Positions 1 to 8,457 of a DNA stretch of 43,958 nucleotides are shown here, in pieces; the first letter of the stretch is position 1, and each line of letters opens with the position of its first letter. The notes under the pieces are model-generated. The model was not told where the DNA came from. It was given only the letters and a program-made list of their open reading frames with translations, and did no database searches. Location: the NCBI GenBank assembly GCA_017475895.1, contig JAFVEQ010000025.1:1-43958 (forward strand), written 5' to 3'. This DNA is from Rickettsiales bacterium. GTDB lineage: Bacteria > Pseudomonadota > Alphaproteobacteria > Rickettsiales > UBA1997. The position numbers and the translations under genes are program-made.

Positions 1-5
1 AGTCA

Positions 6-455
6 CTATCTATCACTAGTAAATTTTTCAATAATTTTATTCAACTCATCTTCATTGATTTCATCAGATTTAACTTCTCCTCTGTTTTTATTAAGCTTCA
101 TTCTACTTATGATATTTATTACCACAAGGTTTCTTCTTATTTGTTTAATTTTGTCCTCAAATCTAACATTCTCATTATTTTTTTCTTCAATATACTTACT
201 AATGGTTTTTACAAAATTAAAAAACAAATCTCCTCTGGCAACATCATTCAGTGAATAGATATTAGTATTAAATAAAACACAACAAAGCAAAATTGTTTTA
301 TCAATGTTACCACACTCTATCATGATATCATTACACTCCTTATTCAACTCATTCATCACATCCAAATAAGCTTGTTTATCCTCCTGATTTTTTATTTTTA
401 TCTGAGTTGTTACACCCGCTATACTCAACTCCAATTCCATGCTAGATTCACCCAT
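6..455 (-). CDS. zapA: ZapA-like cell division protein
   Basis: ZapA binds FtsZ in the cytoplasm and cross-links protofilaments in the division ring. The first ~75 residues have the family shape: a short beta strand pair starting ELSIAGVTTQIKI, then a long helix with spaced acidic residues and the LLCCVLFNTNIYSL stretch that resembles the 'aALniadEL' helix of ZapA. At 149 aa it is longer than the usual ~100, with a basic and then acidic helical C-terminus. A Shine-Dalgarno-like GAGGG lies 7 nt before the chosen ATG. A second in-frame ATG at 440 would avoid the overlap but has a weaker site. The gene overlaps the coiled-coil gene upstream by 8 nt, so translation is probably coupled. The assignment rests on fold pattern and context (inference). 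Confidence 0.68.
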   Translation of the reverse strand: MGESSMELELSIAGVTTQIKIKNQEDKQAYLDVMNELNKECNDIMIECGNIDKTILLCCVLFNTNIYSLNDVARGDLFFNFVKTISKYIEEKNNENVRFEDKIKQIRRNLVVINIISRMKLNKNRGEVKSDEINEDELNKIIEKFTSDR

Positions 456-1107
456 TCTGTACCCTCAATAAAATATCGTTATAATCATTTAAAATATCAA
501 TAAAACTTGTTTTTAAAACATTAATCTTATTTTTTTTATCATCCAATTCCGCAGTTATTGTTTCAATAGTTTTTAGTTGTGAATTATTAACTTCATCGAG
601 TTTTTTATTTTTCTCCTCAAGAATCTTTACCGTATTAATCAACTCTTCATTTTTTTTAGTAAAATCATCAATGTTTGTGGTTAATTCACTAATTTTACCT
701 CTTAACATAGCTATGTCGCTGTTATTATTTTCTATAATTTTTTCTTTTTCTTCCAATTCCAAAGCAACCACCTTAAACGCAGTCATATTTTTTGTATCTA
801 TGGTATTTTTCTCTGTCGTCTCAGTCTGTAGCTTTTTTATTTCATTTTTCTGTTTACTAATTTTTATTTCCTTTTTTATAATTTTTTTCAACAGTCTATT
901 ATTTAATTTGTCAGCCTTCAGTTCACCCACATTAATTGTTTTTTTAACTTTATTTTTAGCTCTTCGGAGTGATTTATTCTCCTCCAAAAGTACATTTATC
1001 TTATCATCTTTTTCTCTGACTACACTCTTAAAAAACTTTACCAACACATCTATTGAATTAGATATCTCCTGCCTCTTAGATGATAATAAAACCTTTATGT
1101 TATCCAT
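448..1107 (-). CDS. coiled-coil protein, probable ZapA partner (ZauP-like)
   Basis: This is a 219-residue protein that is almost entirely predicted coiled coil, rich in Lys, Glu and Asn with heptad Leu/Ile. It has no signal peptide or membrane segment and a short non-coiled N-terminus (about 25 residues). Its 3' end overlaps zapA by 8 nt. In Caulobacter a coiled-coil protein, ZauP, is co-encoded with ZapA, binds it, and helps focus the Z-ring (established knowledge). The same arrangement here suggests the same role, but coiled-coil sequences carry little homology signal, so the name is an inference from context. It could also be an unrelated structural protein. It is the first gene of the pair and is divergent from virB4-2 across a 110-bp gap. 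Confidence 0.5.
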   Translation of the reverse strand: MDNIKVLLSSKRQEISNSIDVLVKFFKSVVREKDDKINVLLEENKSLRRAKNKVKKTINVGELKADKLNNRLLKKIIKKEIKISKQKNEIKKLQTETTEKNTIDTKNMTAFKVVALELEEKEKIIENNNSDIAMLRGKISELTTNIDDFTKKNEELINTVKILEEKNKKLDEVNNSQLKTIETITAELDDKKNKINVLKTSFIDILNDYNDILLRVQNG

Positions 1108-1132
1108 AATTAAATATTGATTATTGTAATAA

Positions 1133-1160
1133 TTGATTTATTATACAGCTTATATATAAG
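1133..1160 (+). promoter_or_regulatory. candidate promoter for virB4-2
   Basis: TTGATT (1133-1138), a 16-nt spacer, then TATAAG (1155-1160), in the 110-bp divergent gap between the coiled-coil gene and virB4-2. The -10 lies within the palindromic TTATATATAA. This is a consensus match by eye only. The region is so AT-rich that chance matches are common. Confidence 0.3.
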
Positions 1161-1197
1161 TTATTTTTTAATAAATTCAAGTGTTTTTATTAAAAAA

Positions 1198-1216
1198 TTT
1201 AAAGTAATACTTTAAA
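1198..1216. repeat. 8+3+8 perfect palindrome abutting the virB4-2 start codon
   Basis: The arms TTTAAAGT (1198-1205) and ACTTTAAA (1209-1216) are perfect inverted repeats around AAT. They end one base before the base preceding ATG 1218. The palindrome occupies exactly the place of a Shine-Dalgarno site, and none is present. It could be an operator or a weak translation-control hairpin. Confidence 0.5.
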
Positions 1217-1217
1217 A

Positions 1218-3761
1218 ATGGCAAAAGTAGAAGATAATATAATAGATGATATATATGCGGATACTTTAGATCCAGATAAAGTTGGAGTTAATACAGATTT
1301 AATACCATACGCCTGCTACTATAATTCAACAACCATATTAACGCAAAATATGGATCTTCTACAGACAATAAAAATACCATCATTTGTTACAAATAAATCA
1401 ACCTATAGTTTTTACAGTTTAAGAGATGATTTAAACGCTACTTTTAAAAAAAATTCCAAAATAAGTGATAATCTTAACTTTTGGTTTCAAACAGTAAGAA
1501 AACCAGTTAATATAATACCAAATAACCAAAAGGATAGATTTTTTGTTTCAAATGAAGTTATGGAAAAATGGAACAAATACTATAATTGGGATAAGCAATT
1601 TGCTAACGAAATATATATAACTGTAGTAATATCACCAAAAGAAGACACTTTATCAAAGGCACTCGTATTTTTAAAAACATTAAATTTTACGCTGTACAAA
1701 AACTCAAAAATAAAAGAAATTGCAGAAATGAGCAAAACACTTGATAAAGTGGTTGCTGGAATTAGAAAAGATCTAGAAAAGTACTGCGTTGAGCTGTTAA
1801 CAATAGAAAAAGGTGAAGATAACATATATTATTCGCAACATTTAAAATTTTTTTCATTACTAATTACCGGAGATAGAAATAAAGTAAAACTACCGGTTAA
1901 TGAATTGTCGGAGTCTCTTATAACAAAAAAGATAGCATACGGTAGAAATATGATGCAGATCTACTCTAAAACAGAGTCGATGCATGTTGCTATAATATCA
2001 TTAAAGTACTGCAATAGTATACTGCTATCACAACTGGATAAAATAATTCAGTTGAATCAGGAAATGATAATAACACAGTCTGTTAGTTTCATAGATCCAA
2101 AACAGGTTAATGCAAGAATGTTAAAATATTTTGAAGTATTATCCATAAATGATGATCCATACATATTAAATCTATCGGAAATTGGTTCTCTGCTACCAAA
2201 AACAGACGGTGAAGATAACAGGGTGTGTTTAAGTCAAATAATAATACAGGTAAAAGCAAAAAATAAAGACGAGTTAAATTCAAGAGTTAATACTCTATTT
2301 AAGGTATTAGGTAAAGCTGGTATAGTGGCAGTAAAAGAGGATTTATTTATGCCTACATTGTTTTGGAGTCAATTGCCAGCAAACTTTAATTTTATAAAAA
2401 GATTCCAACAAATACCATTAAATAATGTCTGCAATTCCACATCATTGTTTAATTTTCCAACTGGAAAAATAAGTGGTAACTATTGGGGTGACTCTGTAAT
2501 AGTGTTAAAAAGCGCACTCGAAACACCCTATTTCTTTTCGTTTCATACCGATAAAAACGGTAATAGTTTATTTATAGGACCAAAATCACTACAAAAAACA
2601 AAGTACATGAATCTGTTTCTGTTGGCTGCAACAAAACAGATTAAAAAAATGATTTACATAGATAATACCAACAGATCAAGAGTGTTCATTAATAGTCTAA
2701 ATGGAAAATATTACATCATAACTAGTCAAAATAATCTAAGAAGATTGACAATAAATCCATTTCAAATGGAAAAAAGACCTGAAAACATAGAATTTATTAA
2801 AAATTGGCTATATACCATAATAAAAAGACACGATGACGGAATGGTCGGTATTGACAATAGTGAAACAAACATGGAACTTGAGTGGCAACAGCTGGAAAAG
2901 ATAATTGATGACAGAATAAACGATATAGGTAAAATTGGTGATGTACTAGATATAGCAAAACAAGAAAAATTTGCAGAAATATATAATGTATTGGAAAAGT
3001 GGGCTAGCCCAACCGGCTATGGACTCATATTTAATAGAGATACAACCGTTGATTTATTCAAGGATAAGGAAGATGTAATTGGAATAAATTTAAATACAAT
3101 AGTTAATAATGAAGAATTAAAAATTGCTGTATTTGATTATATACTCCATAATATAATACAAAAGGCAACCGGCGAGCCCACAATCTTAGCAATCGATGAA
3201 GGTTGGTTGCTTTTTGATAATTCATACTTTGCCGATAGGTTATCAACCATATTTAAACAATTATACAGTAAAAATGTCGCCGTCATAATGACCACAAGCG
3301 GAGCAGATAGTTATGAAACAAGTAATATTCAACTGTCAGTGAGACAGATATTTCCAACACAAATATTGTTACCAAACCTAAAAACCACGATATACCAGAA
3401 AAAGATATTTGACATAAGTGAAGAGGAGTCAAGAATACTATCCATAATGAAAGAAGAAAACGGAACTATACTAATAAAAAGTAACGGAAATACTGTCGTA
3501 TCGAGCGTTAATCTGGAATTTTTAACCGAAGAGGAAAGAACGATATTAACCAGCAATAATTTAAGTGTAAACATAATGTTAAAAGCTAAAGAGTTGATAA
3601 ATTCACCAAAGGCGGAAAATTGGCTACCATTAATGTTTACTTTGATGAAAAATTATAAAAAGATTAAGTTTGAAGAAAAGCAGAGAGAACAGGAGAAGAG
3701 GCAGATTAAGTTTGAAGAAGCAAAACAAAACAGCGACAATAATGCTATACTAAAGGCTTAA
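1218..3761 (+). CDS. virB4-2: VirB4-family T4SS protein with degraded Walker A (RvhB4-2 type)
   Basis: This is an 847-aa VirB4 homologue, full length for the family and colinear with the second VirB4 at 26786-29185. Shared landmarks include the N-terminal LIPYACYYNSTTILT / FIPYYLHC block, the WFQTVRKP / WFHTIRRR block, FWSQLPANFNFIKR, and GNYWGDSVIVL. VirB4 is the cytoplasmic-face hexameric ATPase of type IV secretion. Here the Walker A position reads GPKSLQKT (about residue 455) where the paralogue has GPTGAGKT: the glycines are lost while the final Lys-Thr remains. Walker B is kept (ILAIDEGWLLF, about residue 660). Rickettsiales are known to carry a second VirB4 with an atypical nucleotide-binding site, so this is probably a structural or regulatory subunit, not a motor. 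The C-terminus ends in a charged helix (about residues 800-847). It lies outside the virB3-virB6 operon and forms an operon with the next gene. Confidence 0.85.
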   Translation: MAKVEDNIIDDIYADTLDPDKVGVNTDLIPYACYYNSTTILTQNMDLLQTIKIPSFVTNKSTYSFYSLRDDLNATFKKNSKISDNLNFWFQTVRKPVNIIPNNQKDRFFVSNEVMEKWNKYYNWDKQFANEIYITVVISPKEDTLSKALVFLKTLNFTLYKNSKIKEIAEMSKTLDKVVAGIRKDLEKYCVELLTIEKGEDNIYYSQHLKFFSLLITGDRNKVKLPVNELSESLITKKIAYGRNMMQIYSKTESMHVAIISLKYCNSILLSQLDKIIQLNQEMIITQSVSFIDPKQVNARMLKYFEVLSINDDPYILNLSEIGSLLPKTDGEDNRVCLSQIIIQVKAKNKDELNSRVNTLFKVLGKAGIVAVKEDLFMPTLFWSQLPANFNFIKRFQQIPLNNVCNSTSLFNFPTGKISGNYWGDSVIVLKSALETPYFFSFHTDKNGNSLFIGPKSLQKTKYMNLFLLAATKQIKKMIYIDNTNRSRVFINSLNGKYYIITSQNNLRRLTINPFQMEKRPENIEFIKNWLYTIIKRHDDGMVGIDNSETNMELEWQQLEKIIDDRINDIGKIGDVLDIAKQEKFAEIYNVLEKWASPTGYGLIFNRDTTVDLFKDKEDVIGINLNTIVNNEELKIAVFDYILHNIIQKATGEPTILAIDEGWLLFDNSYFADRLSTIFKQLYSKNVAVIMTTSGADSYETSNIQLSVRQIFPTQILLPNLKTTIYQKKIFDISEEESRILSIMKEENGTILIKSNGNTVVSSVNLEFLTEEERTILTSNNLSVNIMLKAKELINSPKAENWLPLMFTLMKNYKKIKFEEKQREQEKRQIKFEEAKQNSDNNAILKA

Positions 3762-3762
3762 T

Positions 3763-4449
3763 ATGTTTAATATACTTGATATTTTTAATAAAAAAAATCT
3801 TTTTTCCTACAATAGAGACAGTTTTGTTTTAAATACTCCAAGCTACAGATGTTTCAACTATTTATATGAAGATATAAATGTTAATGATTTTGCCATATTA
3901 GCTAGGGAAAATTATTTAAACAAAGACTATGAAAACAATGTTTACATAGATTATGATTACAACATGATTTATGACATTATAAACGACAGTATCATAAGAA
4001 ATTTAACCGGAGTAAATTGTATAAATCTAGCCAGTGGTGGCGGTAAAATTATATTTTTAATGTCTATGATATACCCATTTGTTAAATTTGTTGGTGTGGA
4101 AAACATGTTTGAATTATATGAGTTATCAAGAAAAATATTAAAAAAATTTAGAGAAAGTGAGTTTTCAAATACAATAAAATATAAAGATATAAGTTTTTTT
4201 AACAAAAGTCTATTGTCGGCAAAACTTGAAGATAAAAATCTTATAATACTAGATTATAACAACACAAATGATATATTTAATGGTATGATGGAAAATAAAA
4301 TCATTAGGGAAGTAAAAGCTGACGCCACCATAATAAAACTACTAACTCCATTTAAGAAAAATGTTTCTCTTAAACTACTAAAAATAAAGACTTTATTAGA
4401 TATCAAAAATAATAAAGTCCTTGTGTATTACTATAAGAAAACCAATTAG
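3763..4449 (+). CDS. class I SAM methyltransferase-fold protein, DOT1-like
   Basis: This 228-aa protein starts 1 nt after the virB4-2 stop, so the two are almost certainly co-transcribed. The region around residues 70-115 resembles the DOT1-like/class I methyltransferase core: a helix with paired acidic residues, then INLASGGGK (residues 87-95) in place of the usual DLGSGxGK, a helix, and FVGVE (Glu at about residue 113, the ribose-binding position of motif II). The motif I Asp is Asn and the first Gly is Ala, so S-adenosylmethionine binding may be altered. No substrate can be deduced. The 3' end overlaps the convergent alaS stop by 4 bp. The fold assignment is an inference from one motif block. 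The N-terminal 65 residues and C-terminal 80 match nothing I recognise. Confidence 0.5.
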   Translation: MFNILDIFNKKNLFSYNRDSFVLNTPSYRCFNYLYEDINVNDFAILARENYLNKDYENNVYIDYDYNMIYDIINDSIIRNLTGVNCINLASGGGKIIFLMSMIYPFVKFVGVENMFELYELSRKILKKFRESEFSNTIKYKDISFFNKSLLSAKLEDKNLIILDYNNTNDIFNGMMENKIIREVKADATIIKLLTPFKKNVSLKLLKIKTLLDIKNNKVLVYYYKKTN

Positions 4450-7064
4450 TTAATTAATTTAATTATATTATCCAATTCCACAAATTTTTCAATGCTACCC
4501 ATTGAAAAGTTAACCACACCACCACCCTTACCACCTAGTTTTTTAAACAAATCTACCGCATTAATACCATCGGTTAAATCTTTGGAAATACTAACTATTA
4601 AAACATACTTATTTTCATTTTTAACAACAGCTGAAATTACTGATTTTTCAGCATATTTTGTATTTTGCCAATGTATTATAACCTGTTTTAAATCCTGTGG
4701 ATTAACGTTTTCTAAATTCTTATGTAGAAATAAAATATCATTAACCTCTTTCTCATCAAATTTTATGTCGTTTAGTTTTGATTTTTCAAGATCATTTATT
4801 TTTTTTCTAAAATCCTTATTTTCTTTAATGAGACCTTCTACTTTACTGGCCACTCCATCAAATGAAATCTTAAAATTATTCGCAAGATCATCAACTATTT
4901 TAATTTTTTCGTTTACATAATCCAAAGCCTCTAAACCGGTTAAAGCCTCAATTCTTCTAATTCCAGAAGCTATGGACTCCTCCTTTACAATTTTAAAAAA
5001 TCCAATATCTCCAGTTCTTTCAACATGTGTGCCACCACATAACTCCACAGAACAAAATTCAGTACCATTTTTATTATCATAATTACCCATAGAAACAACT
5101 CTCACAACATCTCCATACTTTTCATTAAACAAAGCCATAGCGCCGGTTTTTTTTGCTTCGTCAATGTTCATATATTCAACTTTTGTTTTTGTATTGTTTA
5201 TTATAACTGTATTTACTATCTTTTCTGCCTCTCTCAACACATCATCAGCTATTAATCCATTATAGGAAACATCAAATCTCAATCTTTTATCGTCCACATA
5301 CGATCCCTTCTGATTTACATTATCACCCAACAACTGTTTTAGAGCAAAATGCAACAGATGCGTTGCTGAATGATTTGCTGTTATTTTACTTCTTCTTAGT
5401 TTATCAACACCTAAATTTACACTATCACCAACCTTAAAACTTCCCATTTCCACAAAACCTTTGTGTATTATAATTCCTCCGGTGGTTTTTATTGTACTGT
5501 TTACCTGTATTATTGAACACGGTAATTTAACGGATCCATTTTTATCCACAAGCATAATCACTCCACTATCTCCAACCTGTCCTCCGGATTCGCCATAGAA
5601 ACAAGTATTATCCATGACAATTTCTATATTATCTCCCTCCTGTACTTCATCTACAAAACTATTATCCTTTATAAGTTTTAATATCTTACCATTGTCAACA
5701 ATTTTCTCATATCCGGTAAATTTCGTTTTTTCTTCAATTTTTAAATACAATTCGTTCACCTGTTTATCACCGGAACCAACCCAATTTATTTTTGACCTTT
5801 CCTTTTGTTTTTTCATGGCATCATCAAATTGTTTTGTATCAATCTCTATGTTTTTTTCCTTCAAAATCATCTGCGTTAAATCCAGAGGAAAACCATATGT
5901 ATCATACAAAATGAACGCAACATTTCCATCAAATAATTTATCATCACTCTTTAAAAACTTTTCAACCTCTTCATTTAATAACTTTAGTCCCTTATCAAGC
6001 GTAGCCCTAAACCTCTCCTCCTCTATTTTCAGTGTATCCATTATTAAAGTTTCTCTTTCCTTTAATTCTGGATATGAATCTCCCATCAGATCAACTAAAG
6101 ACGGAACAAGTTTATACATAGATACAGAACTACAACCCAACTTATGAATCTGTAGCATTGCCCTTCGCATAATTCTTCTTAAAACATATCCTCTACCCTC
6201 ATTTGATGGTAAAACGCCATCAGCCACAAGAAAACTTGAACTTCTCAAATGATCAGCAATTATTCTATGACAAAAAATATCACCATCACCAATTATATTT
6301 TTTGAATTGTCTATTAACTTTTTAAATAAATCTATTTCAAAATTATTATGAACTCCCTGCAGAACAGCGGCTATTCTTTCAAGCCCCATACCCGTATCAA
6401 TGTTTTTACTTGGTAATTCTTCCAAGTCACCCTTGTCATTTCTATTAAATTGCGTAAAAACTAAATTCCAAATTTCTATGTATCTGTCGCCATCCTCTTC
6501 AGGTGTACCCGGCAAACCGCCAGCAATCTCTGGACCATGATCATAAAATATTTCACTACAAGGACCACAGGGACCTGTGTTTCCCATTTCCCAAAAATTA
6601 TCTTTTAGACGAATTATTCTATCTTCCGGTAATCCAACAATATCTTTCCAAATGTTGTATGCTTCATTATCATCCTGATAAACAGTTGCCACTAATCTTT
6701 CTTTTGATAACATTAAATCATTTGTTAAAAATTCCCACGCCCAAGTTATTGCCTCTTTTTTAAAATAATCACCAAAGGAAAAATTACCTAACATTTCAAA
6801 AAATGTATGGTGTCTAGCGGTATAACCAACGTTATCTAAATCGTTATGCTTACCACCGGCTCTAACACATTTTTGTGCACTTACTGCTTTTGTAAATTTT
6901 GGTTTCTCTATTCCTCTATAATAGTTCTTAAATTGAACCATACCGGCATTAGTAAACAATAATGTTGGATCGTCCGGAACTAAACTAGAAGATTTAACAA
7001 CTTTACAACCTTTTTTTTGAAAAAAATTTAAATACTTTTCTCTTATCTCATTAACCGTAAACAT
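4446..7064 (-). CDS. alaS: alanyl-tRNA synthetase
   Basis: AlaS charges tRNA-Ala and is a cytosolic class II synthetase. The 872-aa length is normal. The N-terminus (MFTVNEIREKYLNFFQKKGC, then SSLVPDDPTLLFTNAGM) is diagnostic. The editing domain keeps the zinc ligands HSATHLLH (about residue 565) and CGGTHVERTGDIG (about 677). A coiled-coil linker and the C-Ala domain follow, with GGKGGGV, which departs from the usual GGKGGGRPDMAMGGG after the third Gly. I start at ATG 7064. The in-frame ATG at 7082 adds MFLCIY, which is not in the family, and lies close to the predicted transcription start. It converges on the methyltransferase gene with a 4-bp overlap and no room for a separate terminator. 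Confidence 0.96.
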   Translation of the reverse strand: MFTVNEIREKYLNFFQKKGCKVVKSSSLVPDDPTLLFTNAGMVQFKNYYRGIEKPKFTKAVSAQKCVRAGGKHNDLDNVGYTARHHTFFEMLGNFSFGDYFKKEAITWAWEFLTNDLMLSKERLVATVYQDDNEAYNIWKDIVGLPEDRIIRLKDNFWEMGNTGPCGPCSEIFYDHGPEIAGGLPGTPEEDGDRYIEIWNLVFTQFNRNDKGDLEELPSKNIDTGMGLERIAAVLQGVHNNFEIDLFKKLIDNSKNIIGDGDIFCHRIIADHLRSSSFLVADGVLPSNEGRGYVLRRIMRRAMLQIHKLGCSSVSMYKLVPSLVDLMGDSYPELKERETLIMDTLKIEEERFRATLDKGLKLLNEEVEKFLKSDDKLFDGNVAFILYDTYGFPLDLTQMILKEKNIEIDTKQFDDAMKKQKERSKINWVGSGDKQVNELYLKIEEKTKFTGYEKIVDNGKILKLIKDNSFVDEVQEGDNIEIVMDNTCFYGESGGQVGDSGVIMLVDKNGSVKLPCSIIQVNSTIKTTGGIIIHKGFVEMGSFKVGDSVNLGVDKLRRSKITANHSATHLLHFALKQLLGDNVNQKGSYVDDKRLRFDVSYNGLIADDVLREAEKIVNTVIINNTKTKVEYMNIDEAKKTGAMALFNEKYGDVVRVVSMGNYDNKNGTEFCSVELCGGTHVERTGDIGFFKIVKEESIASGIRRIEALTGLEALDYVNEKIKIVDDLANNFKISFDGVASKVEGLIKENKDFRKKINDLEKSKLNDIKFDEKEVNDILFLHKNLENVNPQDLKQVIIHWQNTKYAEKSVISAVVKNENKYVLIVSISKDLTDGINAVDLFKKLGGKGGGVVNFSMGSIEKFVELDNIIKLIN

Positions 7065-7102
7065 ATAAATACACAAAAACATAATTAATACAGTTGATTT
7101 TT

Positions 7103-7131
7103 ATAATATACTTGTTTTTTTATTTTGTCAA
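7103..7131 (-). promoter_or_regulatory. alaS promoter
   Basis: On the minus strand a full-consensus -35 TTGACA (7131-7126), a 17-nt spacer, and TATTAT (7108-7103). This predicts a start near 7096 and a leader of about 30 nt before ATG 7064. Confidence 0.6.
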
Positions 7132-7167
7132 TTGTTGCTTCCGACTATTTTCTCAAAAAATATCCTA

Positions 7168-7195
7168 TTGAAAATAAAATATTTAATTATAGAAT
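7168..7195 (+). promoter_or_regulatory. candidate secB promoter
   Basis: TTGAAA (7168-7173), a 16-nt spacer, TAGAAT (7190-7195), placing transcription start about 20 nt before the secB ATG. Divergent from the alaS promoter. Confidence 0.4.
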
Positions 7196-7220
7196 GTTAT
7201 CGTAAAATAATATTGCAAAA

Positions 7221-7664
7221 ATGAAAAGCAAAAAAACGGGAGCAACAATAACTCTCAATAATCAGTACATAAAAGATTTATCTTTTGAAAATCCCAAAGC
7301 ACCGGAAGTTTATACATATAAAAATATAACTCCAAATGTAGGTGTTTCCATTGATTTAAATGCCACAAAACTACAAAATGAAGTGTTTGAAAGCGAAATT
7401 GTTATAAACATCGAAGCGAAAACTGAAGATAAAACACTTTTTATAATAGAATTGGTTTATGCAGGTATTTTTACAATTAAAGATGTTGGAGATGATTTAA
7501 TACAGGAAAATTTATTTATTGACTGCCCCACATTAATTTTCCCATTTGCTAGAGGTATAATAGCGGAAACAATAATGAAAGCTGGTTTTCCTCCGGTTAT
7601 GATGGACATGATTGATTTCGAAGAACTATACAATTCTAAAAAGGGTTCAATACAAAAACAATAA
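7221..7664 (+). CDS. secB: protein-export chaperone SecB
   Basis: SecB is a tetrameric cytosolic chaperone that keeps preproteins unfolded and hands them to SecA. The 147-aa protein matches along its length: NQYIKDLSFENPKAPE near the start, and the C-terminal CPTLIFPFARGIIAETIMKAGFPP block (about residues 110-134) followed by the DFEELY end. Its clients here plausibly include the outer-membrane proteins (BamA, the barrel protein) and signal-peptide-bearing VirB6 proteins. There is no Shine-Dalgarno; the ATG is preceded by GCAAAA. It is the first gene of a secB / Nudix-like / holB run, with 4 nt before the next start. Confidence 0.95.
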   Translation: MKSKKTGATITLNNQYIKDLSFENPKAPEVYTYKNITPNVGVSIDLNATKLQNEVFESEIVINIEAKTEDKTLFIIELVYAGIFTIKDVGDDLIQENLFIDCPTLIFPFARGIIAETIMKAGFPPVMMDMIDFEELYNSKKGSIQKQ

Positions 7665-7668
7665 AGAT

Positions 7669-8457
7669 ATGATAAATAAAAAAAACATTAAGAATTTGCT
7701 ATTGAATGAAATAGAAAATTACATTGTCTTGTATGAAGATGGGAGCAGTCTATACAATATTGAAAGTGAGTTATACAACGAACATAAATTTTTTAGCAAA
7801 GAAGCAAAAGATTTTATAGATAATAACTTTAAAAAAATAAACAAAAAAAACAATTCAGGTGGTGATGTTATATATGGTTTGACAAGCTTTGAAAATCACT
7901 CAAATAGAATGTTTGTGGGATTTGAAAAGGGAGACTATAAAACCTATATGGCAACCAGAGAAAAAGGGTATTTAAAATACATACAAAATGGTGATTTTTT
8001 TATTATTCCAATAATCGTTAATATAGTGGTTTCCACAAACGATAACAAAATTATGGTCATAAAGACGAAAGAGTACGAGGAATTGTTCGGAGATTTCATC
8101 AGGGACATTGATGTTGTGGATGACAAAATAGACTTTTTAGGTAGCACAAGACGAATAACCAGTGAAGTTGTTGGTGATAATAATTTAGAAATATTTGACT
8201 ATAAAATTATAGGTGTATATAAGTCAGCATATTCCTGTATATTTGTTATGTCTCAAAAATTAAACATCAATAGCAACGAAATACTTGACAGAAATAAAAA
8301 TAAAGACATTGCCATTGATTTTATCAGTAATAAAGAATCGGCTTTAGGTAAGATTATTTGTGATGGCTTTTATTCAAAACATGTACGACAGGCGTTCAAA
8401 TTCTATCTAAAGGAAACATACGGTAGTTATAAATACATGAATGTAAAATTAGTATGA
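7669..8457 (+). CDS. uncharacterised protein, weakly Nudix-like
   Basis: A 262-aa soluble protein with no signal peptide or transmembrane segment. I do not recognise it with certainty. The middle (about residues 95-200) has the order of a Nudix domain: a hydrophobic strand FFIIPIIVNIVVS, NDNKIMVIKTK, a helix position at LGSTRRITSEVVG where active enzymes have REUXEEXGU, then a strand pair ending YSCIFVMSQKL. The catalytic Glu residues of the Nudix box are missing, so if the fold is right the protein is probably not a hydrolase. The start at 7669 is chosen because it clears the secB stop by 4 nt; an upstream in-frame start would overlap secB by 50 nt. Its stop overlaps the holB start (ATGA), indicating translational coupling. 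Confidence 0.45.
   Translation: MINKKNIKNLLLNEIENYIVLYEDGSSLYNIESELYNEHKFFSKEAKDFIDNNFKKINKKNNSGGDVIYGLTSFENHSNRMFVGFEKGDYKTYMATREKGYLKYIQNGDFFIIPIIVNIVVSTNDNKIMVIKTKEYEELFGDFIRDIDVVDDKIDFLGSTRRITSEVVGDNNLEIFDYKIIGVYKSAYSCIFVMSQKLNINSNEILDRNKNKDIAIDFISNKESALGKIICDGFYSKHVRQAFKFYLKETYGSYKYMNVKLV

Noticed and set aside
4446..4449. Possible misannotation because alaS and the methyltransferase stops overlap
   Set aside because: Both frames end in clear stops, alaS is intact to its C-terminal Gly-rich block, and a 4-bp convergent overlap is plausible in a compact genome.
7065..7082. Upstream in-frame ATG of alaS
   Set aside because: It adds six residues not present in AlaS and lies only about 14 nt from the predicted transcription start.
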